Source: Legionella fallonii LLAP-10
GTDB lineage: Bacteria > Pseudomonadota > Gammaproteobacteria > Legionellales > Legionellaceae
NCBI RefSeq assembly: GCF_000953135.1
Contig: NZ_LN614827.1
Span: 2,695,001 to 2,759,000, forward strand
Direction of reading: 5' to 3'
Length of the DNA stretch: 64,000 nucleotides
Shown here: one piece after another, positions 17,815-26,215 of the stretch
Layout of the letters: each line of letters opens with the position of its first letter
Position numbering within the stretch: position 1 is the first letter of the stretch
The notes under the pieces: generated by a model
Seen by the model: only the letters and a program-made list of their open reading frames with translations
What the model was told of the DNA's origin: nothing
Database searches by the model: none
Made by a program: the position numbers and the translations under genes

Positions 17815-18344
17815 ACTCTCTCCAATTCAAAAACCTATGCGAAAATGACCTGGTGCTTCTCTACACTTGGTTCAAAGAACCAACGATTAACCAATTGTAT
17901 GCTAGAAACCAAGCTTGGTCTCTTAAAGATATTCAAAAGAAATACCTACCCAGAATTTTAGGCCAAGAAAATGTACCCAGCTTTATCATTATCAAAAATG
18001 ATAAAGCTATAGGGTTTATACAATATTATTGCCTGACAGGGTCTTTACCTGAGGGCATAGAAGGTTATAAAAACCCTTTGTTTAAAGAATACACTCCAAA
18101 TCAACTTGCTGGAGTAGATCTTTTTATTGCACACGCAAAAGATCGTGGCAAGGGCATAGGGGAATCAATAATAAACAGCTTTATCTCAGAATATTTAACT
18201 CAGTTCCGGGCTGTTCTCGTTGATCCAAATAGTAATAATATTCACGCAATTCGATGCTATGAAAAAGCAGGGTTTGTAACATCAACGTTCAGCCAAGACC
18301 CAGACTATATTGTTATGATTAGAGCTTTAACTCCATTTTCATAG
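17811..18344 (+). CDS. AAC(6')-like aminoglycoside N-acetyltransferase
   Basis: The ATG at 17811 overlaps the preceding stop as ATGA, giving 177 residues. The sequence follows the AAC(6') pattern: an opening with LYTWFKEPTINQLY, YLPRILGQENVPSFII, GVDLFIAHAKDRGKGIGESI with the acetyl-CoA loop, and DPNSNNIHAIRCYEKAGF. Known members acetylate the 6'-amino group of aminoglycosides, but the substrate here is unproven. Placement behind another acetyltransferase inside a conjugative island suggests mobile resistance-like cargo. Confidence 0.78.
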   Translation: MNSLQFKNLCENDLVLLYTWFKEPTINQLYARNQAWSLKDIQKKYLPRILGQENVPSFIIIKNDKAIGFIQYYCLTGSLPEGIEGYKNPLFKEYTPNQLAGVDLFIAHAKDRGKGIGESIINSFISEYLTQFRAVLVDPNSNNIHAIRCYEKAGFVTSTFSQDPDYIVMIRALTPFS

Positions 18345-18390
18345 GATACATTATAAGATGCAAAATAGAAACCCGGCCCTCTTGTATAAA

Positions 18391-18420
18391 GGATTACCGT
18401 AGAAATACTGTATTATTTAT
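18391..18420 (+). promoter_or_regulatory. Repeated promoter/operator-like element, copy 1
   Basis: The imperfect palindrome GTAGAAATAC (18399-18408) is followed two bases later by TATTAT. The whole 30-base element matches 27 of 30 bases at 22520-22549, and its core recurs at 40304. It lies about 70 bases before the LuxR-fusion gene. The regulator is unknown; one of the local LuxR proteins is a reasonable guess. Confidence 0.5.
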
Positions 18421-18487
18421 GACCTTAATGGTGATATCATTTTCTAAATGACATCTAAAATCCTAAACGAGTCCAGAGGCAAACATC

Positions 18488-19264
18488 ATGAGTCAATATA
18501 AACGTATTTTCATTATAGGTCATCCAGGTGCTGGAAAAGCCTTAGTCGCAAAAACTGTGGCAGAAAAACTGGGTTGGCAGTTTATCGATGCTGATTTAGG
18601 ACTAGAGTTTCGTATGGGGCGCACCTTAACTGAAATTTTAGGAAAACAAGGTGAAAATAGCTTCTCTGCTTGCCAATCTGAACTATTAGCTACTCTAATG
18701 AATCAAGAGCACATTGTTGTGGCTACTGATGCCAGCATTGTTTGCAGCGAAAAGAATCGCCAATTACTATCAACAGAATGTGTTGTGAATTTGAAAGTGA
18801 GTACACCAGTCCAGATCGAGCGTAATGCTCGTCAACCTGCCCCACTGTTACTGAATACTGAACTCCTGTCATTTCTAGAAAGACTACATCAGGAACGCGA
18901 TGGCTTGTATGACCAAGTGGCCCGTATAACTATTAATAGTGACGACAATGCCCTTGACAAGCATGTGCTCCGTATTCTGAACTCAGTATTAGACGTTAAA
19001 GACAGGGAGTCGGCTATTAATCCATTAAAATTAAATAAAAAAGATTTGACCATTTTTCATAAAACCGAGCATTTTCCAGTACAGCTAACCGATCAACAAG
19101 CTGCCTGTCTTAAATTACTGGCTCAAGGAAAAGCCGCAAAAGAAATTGCACGTACAATGAATATTTCGTATAGAACAGTAGAGGATTATCTTGCTAAAAC
19201 AATGGAACTACTGGGATGCACCTCGAGCAAAGAGTTAATAGCTTTATATCATGATCAACCCTGA
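18488..19264 (+). CDS. Shikimate-kinase-fold protein fused to a LuxR DNA-binding domain
   Basis: In this 258-residue protein, residues 5-165 follow the shikimate kinase fold (GHPGAGKALVAKTVAEKLG, FIDADLGLEFRMGRTLTEIL, ILGKQGENSF) and residues 195-255 are a LuxR/GerE helix-turn-helix (LTDQQAACLKLLAQGKAAKE, RTVEDYLAKTMELLGC). The P-loop reads GK-Ala instead of GK-Ser/Thr, the arginine after GExxF is replaced by Ser, and the GGG loop reads TDA. Shikimate phosphorylation is therefore unlikely; a ligand-sensing regulator is more plausible. AGAGG precedes the start. Confidence 0.82.
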   Translation: MSQYKRIFIIGHPGAGKALVAKTVAEKLGWQFIDADLGLEFRMGRTLTEILGKQGENSFSACQSELLATLMNQEHIVVATDASIVCSEKNRQLLSTECVVNLKVSTPVQIERNARQPAPLLLNTELLSFLERLHQERDGLYDQVARITINSDDNALDKHVLRILNSVLDVKDRESAINPLKLNKKDLTIFHKTEHFPVQLTDQQAACLKLLAQGKAAKEIARTMNISYRTVEDYLAKTMELLGCTSSKELIALYHDQP

Positions 19265-19361
19265 TAGAGAAACTAAGGTCTAAACTAAAAGTTACACTGG
19301 CTTATAGAGGAAAGAATTTTATGTATCATAATAGCAACACAACATCTGGAGAAGATTAAAA

Positions 19362-19868
19362 ATGAATAAATACAAGCGCATTTTTATCGTTGGTCATTCA
19401 GGAGCAGGTAAAGGCGTTCTAGCCCAAGCACTTGCAAAAAAAATGGGGTGGCAATTCATTGATGCTGATTTTGCCTTGGCTCCTTCAATAGGTCGACCTG
19501 TAACGGAAATCATTGGAAAACAAGGTGAAGACGCCTTCCATCAATGCTTATCAGATATTTTGTCTTATCAAAAAACCAAAGAAAATATAGTGGTAACGAC
19601 CGATGATAGTATCATCTGTCATAAAAAAAACCGTGAATTGTTATCTTCTGAATTTGTGGTCAATTTGAAAGTAAGTCTCGATGTGCAATTGGATAGAATT
19701 GCTCATAATCGTCCACTACTACCTATGGCCGATTACAAAGCATTTCTAAATAAACTTCGCCAGGAACGTGATGATTTATATGAACAAGTAGCCAGTTTTT
19801 CGCTCAGTTCGGATGATGGAGCTATCGAAGAACATGTATCAAGCATTTTAAATGCTATTGAAAAATAA
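19362..19868 (+). CDS. Shikimate-kinase-fold protein with degenerate P-loop
   Basis: The 168-residue protein is a close paralogue of the kinase half of the upstream fusion protein (KYKRIFIVGHSGAGKGVLAQ, GWQFIDADFALAPSIGRPVTE, IGKQGEDAF) without the LuxR domain. The P-loop ends GK-Gly, the substrate arginine is His and the GGG loop reads TDD, so catalysis as a shikimate kinase is doubtful. A good GGAGAAG ribosome binding site precedes the ATG. It probably arose by tandem duplication and loss, or gain, of the DNA-binding domain. Confidence 0.8.
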   Translation: MNKYKRIFIVGHSGAGKGVLAQALAKKMGWQFIDADFALAPSIGRPVTEIIGKQGEDAFHQCLSDILSYQKTKENIVVTTDDSIICHKKNRELLSSEFVVNLKVSLDVQLDRIAHNRPLLPMADYKAFLNKLRQERDDLYEQVASFSLSSDDGAIEEHVSSILNAIEK

Positions 19869-19921
19869 AAACGGCACTTTACTTTATTTATCATGTAAAA
19901 ATAAGAGTTATTTTGTGCTTA

Positions 19922-19943
19922 AGGGAACCTACTCGGCTTCCCT
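19922..19943. terminator. Possible hairpin after the kinase-fold gene
   Basis: AGGGAA pairs with TTCCCT, with an inner CC/GG pair and one bulge. It is not followed by a strong T run, so it may be a weak terminator or a structured spacer before the next gene. Confidence 0.3.
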
Positions 19944-19993
19944 ATTACATCAATATGCTATCATTAAAAATGACTATTTAGTTGAGATGTCAT

Positions 19994-20572
19994 ATGAATT
20001 TTAAAATTACCGAACATTATGCAAGAGGGGAAGAAAAATTTATTGCTGAGTTTAATGAATTAAATGACGCAAAATTTTTTATGTCAAAAAAATCATCTAT
20101 AGATGATGTGGAAAGAAAAAACGTTATTTATAGACTATATGATGACCATGAACTATTGCATGAATTAAATAAAGAAAACATTTCCATTACCCATGCCAAA
20201 TATGCAGAAGGTAATGGTGATTTTAATAATGCAGCCCCATTTATTTTCCAAGTCGTGATAAAAACCATGGACTCTTTGGAAAGAAAAACAATTGCTCAAT
20301 TTAATGATAAAAATGATGCCTATCTATTTGTCGTATGTAAATTCGAGCATGATAATACGATACATGATAACGATTTGCTCTTAATACTTAGGGATAAAAT
20401 TTTAATTGATACGGCAAACAAAACCATCATTGCAAATCGAAAAAAAGAATCTAGTGGATCCAGTGGTAACGAGAAAGGATCAACATATAAGCTAAGTCCA
20501 TTATCAACCAGGCCAACACCTGGCGGTGGCCCCGCCGATTATTGGGTTAAGAATGAGGATGAGGATGAATAA
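19994..20572 (+). CDS. Hypothetical protein with Gly/Pro-rich C-terminal tail
   Basis: The 192-residue protein starts at the ATG at 19994. The body appears to contain two related units, at about residues 1-60 and 80-140 (compare KFIAEFNELNDAKFFM with KTIAQFNDKNDAYLFV), so it may be an internal duplication. A Ser/Gly linker and the tail YKLSPLSTRPTPGGG with an acidic end follow. The tail resembles those of several other cargo proteins here. I do not recognise the domain. It overlaps the next gene start by 8 bases. Confidence 0.65.
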   Translation: MNFKITEHYARGEEKFIAEFNELNDAKFFMSKKSSIDDVERKNVIYRLYDDHELLHELNKENISITHAKYAEGNGDFNNAAPFIFQVVIKTMDSLERKTIAQFNDKNDAYLFVVCKFEHDNTIHDNDLLLILRDKILIDTANKTIIANRKKESSGSSGNEKGSTYKLSPLSTRPTPGGGPADYWVKNEDEDE

Positions 20573-21884
20573 ACAAGCATTGCGCATGGAACAGGTTGTA
20601 CAGTCGTATGTAGCAGATAAACAATTCATGGGATCAATTCTTGTCGCACAACATGGGCATATTATTCTGAATAAAGGTTATGGCTACGCCAATCTTGAGT
20701 GGCAAATACCTAATACAACAACTACAAAATTTCGCATCGCCTCGCTCACAAAGCAGTTTACAGCCGTAGCGATTTTATTGCTTGAAGAGCAGGGTAAGCT
20801 TAAAATAAGCGATTTCATTAACCAATACATGCCAGATGCACCTTCCGCTTGGGACAAGGTATCTATCTTCCATTTGTTAAACCACACTTCTGGAATTCCT
20901 AGTTACACCAGTTTTCCAGATTTTGCTGCATTTACTACAAGTACCAAAACACCAGAACAACAAATCGATTTTTTTCGCAACAAACCATTAAGTTTTCAAC
21001 CCGGATCAAACTTTGAGTACAACAATTCGGCCTATGTACTCCTAGGATATCTAATTGAAAAAATAAGTGGTCAAAGCTATGCAGATTTTGTTGTTCATAA
21101 TATTTTCAAACCTCTTGATATGGACGATTCAGGATATGACTCCCATTCTGAGATAATATTACATCGCGCGTCTGGCTATATGGTGAGTCCCAATGGACTT
21201 TGTAATGCAGATTACTTAGATATGAGCATACCCTATTCAGCAGGTTCTCTTTACTCCACCACTCACGATTTACTGCTATGGGAACAAGGATTGTTTGGAG
21301 GAAAAATACTATCATCGGCATCACTAGAGAAAATGATTGAACCTTTTAAAAATGATTATGGATTCGGAGTAAGAATACATTCTTTAGATGGGCATAAATC
21401 AATAACACATGCCGGTGGCACCAGTGGATTCAATACAAAACTAATCTACTCGCCAGATGACAAGTTGACAGTAATCGTATTGGCCAATCTAAATGCATTA
21501 GGATATGTTGCGCAGGATCTTGCTTTGAAAATGGTGACCCTAGCTCATGGCAAGACAGTTACATTACCCTCAGAAAGAAAAGAAATAAATGTATCATCTG
21601 AAATACTTGCTCAATATGTTGGTATTTATAACTTTGCTCCCTATGTTGGTCCATACGGCTTAACACCCTTAAAGCAACTCGTTATTTCTCTAAAAAATGG
21701 CTACTTAATCGCACAAGAAACAAATCAACCAAAAACGCAACTTTTTCCCGAATCAGAAACTCAATTTTTTGGAAAAATACCAGACATCCAAATTAATTTT
21801 ATCAAAAATAAACAAGGTCAAATCTCTCACATGGAATTGCACCAGGATGGGGAAGTTTCAACTGGAATAAATCATCAGCTATGA
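20565..21884 (+). CDS. Serine hydrolase, class C beta-lactamase/DD-peptidase fold
   Basis: This protein of about 439 residues shows the catalytic motif SLTK, the second motif YNN, HTSGIP in between and a C-terminal HAGGTSGF motif. A DUF3471-like C-terminal region (ITVIV to the end) follows. Members hydrolyse beta-lactams, peptides or esters; substrate is not deducible. No signal peptide is seen. The ATG at 20565 follows AGGATGAGG and overlaps the preceding gene, so co-translation is likely; earlier starts would add a meaningless basic stretch. Confidence 0.85.
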   Translation: MNKQALRMEQVVQSYVADKQFMGSILVAQHGHIILNKGYGYANLEWQIPNTTTTKFRIASLTKQFTAVAILLLEEQGKLKISDFINQYMPDAPSAWDKVSIFHLLNHTSGIPSYTSFPDFAAFTTSTKTPEQQIDFFRNKPLSFQPGSNFEYNNSAYVLLGYLIEKISGQSYADFVVHNIFKPLDMDDSGYDSHSEIILHRASGYMVSPNGLCNADYLDMSIPYSAGSLYSTTHDLLLWEQGLFGGKILSSASLEKMIEPFKNDYGFGVRIHSLDGHKSITHAGGTSGFNTKLIYSPDDKLTVIVLANLNALGYVAQDLALKMVTLAHGKTVTLPSERKEINVSSEILAQYVGIYNFAPYVGPYGLTPLKQLVISLKNGYLIAQETNQPKTQLFPESETQFFGKIPDIQINFIKNKQGQISHMELHQDGEVSTGINHQL

Positions 21885-21936
21885 AAACTGCCTATGAGTC
21901 CACCTTTTAAATTATGAAATAACTGGAATTTTCATT

Positions 21937-22515
21937 ATGCCCAAAAGCACCGTTCATCACCCCATAAACAAACCCAATTTTTTCTTAATAACGGGTGGCC
22001 CAGGCGCTGGGAAGACCTCTGTATTAAATGAATTAAACAAACAAGGTCAACTTGTTGTGCCTGAAGTAGCTCGCAAAATTATCCAAGCTCAAAATGCCGT
22101 TGATGGCAATGCAACACATTCCGGCAATAGAGATAATTTCTGTGATTTAATGCTTGAACAGTCCATAGCAGATTTTAAAAGAATGGAGCTGGTGAATCAG
22201 TCCGTTTTTTTTGACCGTGGCATTCCGGACTTATATGGTTATTCCCAACGATTTTGTGGCAAAATAAATACCGAAATAGTGCGAGCCACTCAGCAATATC
22301 GATATAACACTTCAGTTTTTATCTTCCCACCATGGTCTGAGATATATAAATATGATTTGGAAAGACAACAGGATTTTCAGGAAGCAATAGAAACCTGGAA
22401 AGCGATTAAGGAAGCACATACTGTCTGTGGCTATGACTTAATCGAAGTACCAAAAGATACTATCGAAAATAGGGTTAATTTTATTTTGCAATTAATGAAC
22501 CTGTATAATGGATGA
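21937..22515 (+). CDS. P-loop ATPase/kinase, AAA_28-like
   Basis: The 192-residue protein has the P-loop FFLITGGPGAGKTSVLNEL, VVPEVARKIIQAQ, FFDRGIPDLYGYS and a C-terminal ERQQDFQEAIETW motif. This matches the small AAA_28 family of predicted nucleotide-dependent kinases. It is paralogous to the protein encoded at 45660, with very similar motif order. Both occur in acetyltransferase/kinase-rich parts of the window, but the substrate is unknown. It lies downstream of the serine hydrolase on the same strand. Confidence 0.82.
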   Translation: MPKSTVHHPINKPNFFLITGGPGAGKTSVLNELNKQGQLVVPEVARKIIQAQNAVDGNATHSGNRDNFCDLMLEQSIADFKRMELVNQSVFFDRGIPDLYGYSQRFCGKINTEIVRATQQYRYNTSVFIFPPWSEIYKYDLERQQDFQEAIETWKAIKEAHTVCGYDLIEVPKDTIENRVNFILQLMNLYNG

Positions 22516-22519
22516 AAAA

Positions 22520-22549
22520 GGATTGCCCTAGAAATGCTGTATTATTTAT
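22520..22549 (+). promoter_or_regulatory. Repeated promoter/operator-like element, copy 2
   Basis: This element matches 27 of 30 bases of the element at 18391, including CTAGAAATGC followed two bases later by TATTAT. It lies about 45 bases before the oxidase-like gene at 22594, a distance compatible with a promoter with a short leader. Confidence 0.5.
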
Positions 22550-22593
22550 AGTCATTTACTAACGGGCCACTAAAGAGCGCGGTATAAAGAAAT

Positions 22594-23175
22594 ATGATTG
22601 ACCCCATAAAACAACTCAATATATGGATAGATGAAGAGCGCCATAAAGGTGCACCCAATCCTCAACAAGCAGTCTTGTCTACTGCAACAAAAAAGTCCAT
22701 TCCCCATGCACGAGTGGTCGCTATTCGTGAGATTAGTGAACAAAGCTTATTGTTTTTCACTCAAAAAGGCACCCGAAAGGTGACTGAGTTAACCACTAAT
22801 CCGAGTGCTTCACTCACTTTTTGGTTCGAGTTGTTACAGCGTGAAGTGATTATTGAAGGCGTAGTTGAGTCTTTATTGCCTGAGGAAAATGAACGATATT
22901 GGCAAACATATCCTCGCGAGGCGCAGATTAGATTTTATAGCTATGCAGCTACCTCATCCCAACCCATTTTAAACAAGCATCAACTCGAAAAGACAAAGAA
23001 GGACATTGACGTTAATTATCAGGACAAACCGCTACCAATGAGCGAATTTTATTGTGGATTTAGAATAAAACCTGTACGTATGGTATTTTATGCTTATCGC
23101 ACTGATGAACTATCAGATGTGCTTGAATATCGCTATGTCGATAATAGCTGGATTAAAACGATGTTGTCTCCATAA
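22594..23175 (+). CDS. Pyridoxamine 5'-phosphate oxidase-like protein
   Basis: The 193-residue protein follows the PdxH pattern: NPQQAVLSTATKKSIPHARV, LFFTQKGTRKVTEL, PSASLTFWFELLQREVIIEG, YWQTYPREAQIRFYSYAATS, then a C-terminal FYCGFRIKPVRMVFYAYR. PdxH oxidises pyridoxine or pyridoxamine phosphate to pyridoxal phosphate using FMN. It is slightly shorter than typical PdxH (about 210-220 residues) and lacks the usual extreme C-terminal RLAP-type ending, so a divergent PNPOx-family paralogue is possible. I leave the symbol blank. Confidence 0.78.
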   Translation: MIDPIKQLNIWIDEERHKGAPNPQQAVLSTATKKSIPHARVVAIREISEQSLLFFTQKGTRKVTELTTNPSASLTFWFELLQREVIIEGVVESLLPEENERYWQTYPREAQIRFYSYAATSSQPILNKHQLEKTKKDIDVNYQDKPLPMSEFYCGFRIKPVRMVFYAYRTDELSDVLEYRYVDNSWIKTMLSP

Positions 23176-23280
23176 CTTACCTCTTTTTTTTGGTTAAATT
23201 ATTTGGAACGATAACACTCTGAACAATGCTCAATCATTTCATATTATGGTAAAAATGATAATATCCCCCAAGAGGTACTT

Positions 23281-24132
23281 ATGAACGATCGATTACATCG
23301 TTGGTTTTCTACTCTATCACAATACAGTAAAGCCCTTTACGCGTCATTCTATTCATTTGTTTTATATGCTGATGTGGTGAAGCGTTGGTACGGGTTGGGG
23401 ATAGGATACCTTTTATTCCTCATTATTTTGGGAGCTATTCCTTTATCTGGACGGGTGATCGTAGCATTTAATCATTTTTTTAATGAGGAGATTCTATTCC
23501 CCATACAATCGATCCCTCCACTGACTATGCAAAATGGCGAGATCACTTACAATCAACCTATGCCTTATTTAATAAAAAATAACAAAGGAGAAGTGGTTTC
23601 AATAATCGACACAACAGGAACAGTGTCTGATATGAATCAGGCATATCCTCAACTCACGGTTTTAATTACCAAAAACAAAATGATTATAAGACCACCCAGT
23701 TATAAACAGTTTTTAGGTTTGGCTAAAGACAACATTGGCAACCCCATATATACACGTACTTTTGACAAAGGACTTAATGGACTGCTCTCTGGTGAAGAGT
23801 GGATTAATTCCACTGGGATTTCCAGATTAAATACTCTGATGCAAATCCTTATCTTTCCCAGTGTGACTTTATTTTATTTTGGAGTTTTTGGGGTTATGTT
23901 ACTTCTACTGTCCGCATTAGTGCAGCTGTATTCTGATATTTTTTTCAGCTTTAAACTCCCATTTAAAGCCTCCTGCCGTCTATTGGCTGTAGCAGCAACA
24001 CCTACCTTGGTGCTATTCTTTTTTATGCGATGCGGTAATTTTGCTGTACCGGGAATGAGTTTGGTTTATGGAGTGCTCGTTCTCAGTTATATCTCCTATG
24101 GGTTGTACTCAGTCAAACGACTTACTGTTTAA
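23281..24132 (+). CDS. DUF1189-family membrane protein
   Basis: The 283-residue protein has a first transmembrane helix at about residues 41-60, an extracytoplasmic domain at 61-190 and three or four helices at 195-280. Phrases such as LSQYSKALYASFYSFVLYADVVKRW, given here in part, and a middle region with SIIDTTGT fit the DUF1189 family, whose function is unknown. AGAGGT precedes the start. It converges on the methyltransferase gene and overlaps its end by 11 bases. It may be a core-genome gene, as the family is common in Legionella. Confidence 0.75.
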   Translation: MNDRLHRWFSTLSQYSKALYASFYSFVLYADVVKRWYGLGIGYLLFLIILGAIPLSGRVIVAFNHFFNEEILFPIQSIPPLTMQNGEITYNQPMPYLIKNNKGEVVSIIDTTGTVSDMNQAYPQLTVLITKNKMIIRPPSYKQFLGLAKDNIGNPIYTRTFDKGLNGLLSGEEWINSTGISRLNTLMQILIFPSVTLFYFGVFGVMLLLLSALVQLYSDIFFSFKLPFKASCRLLAVAATPTLVLFFFMRCGNFAVPGMSLVYGVLVLSYISYGLYSVKRLTV

Positions 24133-24871
24133 TTTTATATATCCTAATTGGACTTAGCCCCCAACTCATTAATTCTATGCCCTGATAAATAGATTCAAAT
24201 TGTTGGTGGTGTATCATTCGAGTGGTCACAATAATTCGGCTTCCTGGTTTTAGACGAGCCATCTTTGAGATTAATTCATTCCAGGTCGCATCAGTAAGGC
24301 AAGTAGCTGCCACGTAAATAATAGTAGCATCCCCAAAATCACAATGTAAAAAACTGTCATTGATAAATTGAATGCGCTCCATTTGGGGTAGGTATTCTTT
24401 CTCAACATCATGTTGTTGAAATCGTTGAATTGCTTTTTTAAGCAATGTATTCGATTGCTCATACAGCGGAGGCAACAACTCAATACCAATAGATTTGTTA
24501 ACATTGAAAAATAATATAGTGCTCAATACTGCTTTTCCCGAGCCCGAACCTAAGTCATAAAAAATATCCTCAGTGGAAGGGGTGGCTCGTTCAAGAATGG
24601 TATAAAACGACAAAAAATCTATTTCTCCATAAATAAACTCCTTATCTTGAATCAAATGCAATAATCGATACCTTATCGAAGAGGATTTTGCATGAGCTTT
24701 TTTGTAAAGTGCCTCCAAAATCCCAGTCTTTTTTTCTATACTTGACCAATCTACCTTCTGAATTAGCTGTTTTTTTTGCTCTTTTTTCTTGAAATGGGGA
24801 ACAAGTATGTTGGTTAATAGAAGTTTTAAGATAACTAATAAAAAAGGTATGGTGATAATAAAGTAGAACAT
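24122..24871 (-). CDS. Membrane-anchored class I SAM methyltransferase, DOT1-like
   Basis: In this 249-residue protein, residues 1-24 form a transmembrane helix (MFYFIITIPFLLVILKLLL), then a basic stretch follows. The methyltransferase core has FYDLGSGSGKAVLST (SAM-binding motif I), SIGIELLPPLYEQS, and IIYVAATCLTDATWNEL. The FYDLGSGSGK motif with a following ELxPPL resembles DOT1-type protein methyltransferases. The target is unknown; membrane anchoring and DOT1 likeness are notable. It is convergent with the DUF1189 gene. Confidence 0.75.
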   Translation of the reverse strand: MFYFIITIPFLLVILKLLLTNILVPHFKKKEQKKQLIQKVDWSSIEKKTGILEALYKKAHAKSSSIRYRLLHLIQDKEFIYGEIDFLSFYTILERATPSTEDIFYDLGSGSGKAVLSTILFFNVNKSIGIELLPPLYEQSNTLLKKAIQRFQQHDVEKEYLPQMERIQFINDSFLHCDFGDATIIYVAATCLTDATWNELISKMARLKPGSRIIVTTRMIHHQQFESIYQGIELMSWGLSPIRIYKIKQ

Positions 24872-25017
24872 TACGTGTCACAGTGTTTTAAGAAGCTTTA
24901 TTATAGTATTACAGGTTCTTACGTAAAAATAATGTAAAAACTCCATCATACAGAATAAAATAAATTAATTTCACATATAATCTCCCTATTATTACAGATT
25001 TGAAATTGGTTTTCTTC

Positions 25018-25938
25018 ATGAAAAAAGATAAAGAAAAACATCGACTCACCCCTGAGTCAACCACAGCAGAAGAACCAAAAATCTCTTCAACTACACTAGC
25101 GTTGCAACTATTAACCAAAGCAAAAGAAAAAAATAAAGAGGCAGAAAAAAAAGAGTCTGCTAATGAGACAGCAAAAGTACGTTGCAAGGTTTGTTTTAAA
25201 GAAATCGCACCTAAACGGCTTTGTTCTGGACATGGCGGAGGAGGCGGCGGTGGAGGTGACAGTGCCTCCTCTGATAAGACATCCGAGGAAAAAGCAAGGC
25301 AAGGTGAAGATAAATCTCTAACTCAACCAGGCAAAGTATTTGAGATTACGGATGCATTGATAGACGAATTTGATTCAGAAGAACTTAATTTAGAGTCTAG
25401 TTTTGCCCCAGAAATAATTGCGGAGTTGATCGATAAAGGACTATTGTTGGTTGATAGTGATCTCGAATCAAAGACCATTACCATTAAATTGCTTTGTGAG
25501 CCTAAGGTATTAACTGAAGAGCAAAGAGAAGAATTAAAAAAATTCATAGAAGCGATTACAAAAGAATTCAAAGAGTTTAAAGAAGAAAATAATCTTCCCG
25601 ATGATTGCTTAAAAATCATTCAAGATGAGAATGGAAACATGCTTTCTCTTCGTATTACCATGCCCACATTAGCTTTATATGATGGATTTATCCAAAGGCT
25701 AGCAAATAATTTAGTTCCAATACCCAGTCAGAAAGCACAAGAAAGGAAGGATGTCACGAAAGATCAAGGTTTTGATCCAAATCCACTTTCGATGGAACCC
25801 AAGCCTTATAATTATAATAAAGATAAACTCTCTAAACCTGAAGAAATTGATCCAAATAAGGATGTAGAACCTAAAAAGTCGGAGGAAGATGAACAAAAAA
25901 TCTTTAACCGATCTCCCTTCAATATGAAACCTTGGTAA
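25018..25938 (+). CDS. CxxC/GHGG-type protein with Gly-rich linker and Pro/Lys tail
   Basis: The protein has about 306 residues from the ATG at 25018. It has a charged N-terminus, then CKVCFKEIAPKRLCSGHGG (a zinc-ribbon-like CxxC with further Cys and His) running into eight glycines. A helical/beta domain (VLTEEQREELKKFIEAITKE) follows, then an acidic region and the tail RSPFNMKPW. The protein encoded at 41398 shares the order CxxC, C-x-GHGG, Gly linker, core domain and PKPW ending, so the two are paralogues. Zinc binding is inferred. No ribosome binding site is obvious. Confidence 0.72.
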   Translation: MKKDKEKHRLTPESTTAEEPKISSTTLALQLLTKAKEKNKEAEKKESANETAKVRCKVCFKEIAPKRLCSGHGGGGGGGGDSASSDKTSEEKARQGEDKSLTQPGKVFEITDALIDEFDSEELNLESSFAPEIIAELIDKGLLLVDSDLESKTITIKLLCEPKVLTEEQREELKKFIEAITKEFKEFKEENNLPDDCLKIIQDENGNMLSLRITMPTLALYDGFIQRLANNLVPIPSQKAQERKDVTKDQGFDPNPLSMEPKPYNYNKDKLSKPEEIDPNKDVEPKKSEEDEQKIFNRSPFNMKPW

Positions 25939-25959
25939 AATGAGTATAGAAAATTAAAG

Positions 25960-26061
25960 ATGAATCACTCTAAACGAAATAATCCCCGAACTGATGCTAA
26001 GCATTTCAAAAAAATATTGCTTAATTATTTTATAAGCGAATTCATATGGCTTTTGGCTTAA
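25960..26061 (+). pseudogene. Possible remnant of an Rpn/DUF4351-like gene
   Basis: A 33-codon frame starts MNHSKRNNPRTDAKHFKKIL and ends FISEFIWLLA. The segment DAKHFKKILLNYFISEF faintly resembles the conserved N-terminus of Rpn/PD-(D/E)XK transposase-like proteins. It is short and unsupported by neighbours. The rest of the gap to 26215 shows nothing I can interpret. Confidence 0.2.
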
Positions 26062-26215
26062 ATGTAAACTTTATGTAAAAAAAGTCCGCGAATAAAAAAC
26101 AAGCATGTTACTTAAATTATAATTAGAATTACTTGGTTTTAGGCCTAGTGTGTAAATAGGCTTTTTATGAGTCGGATAATACAAGCAATTAATTCAAAAT
26201 TTGAAGAGGTTTTAT

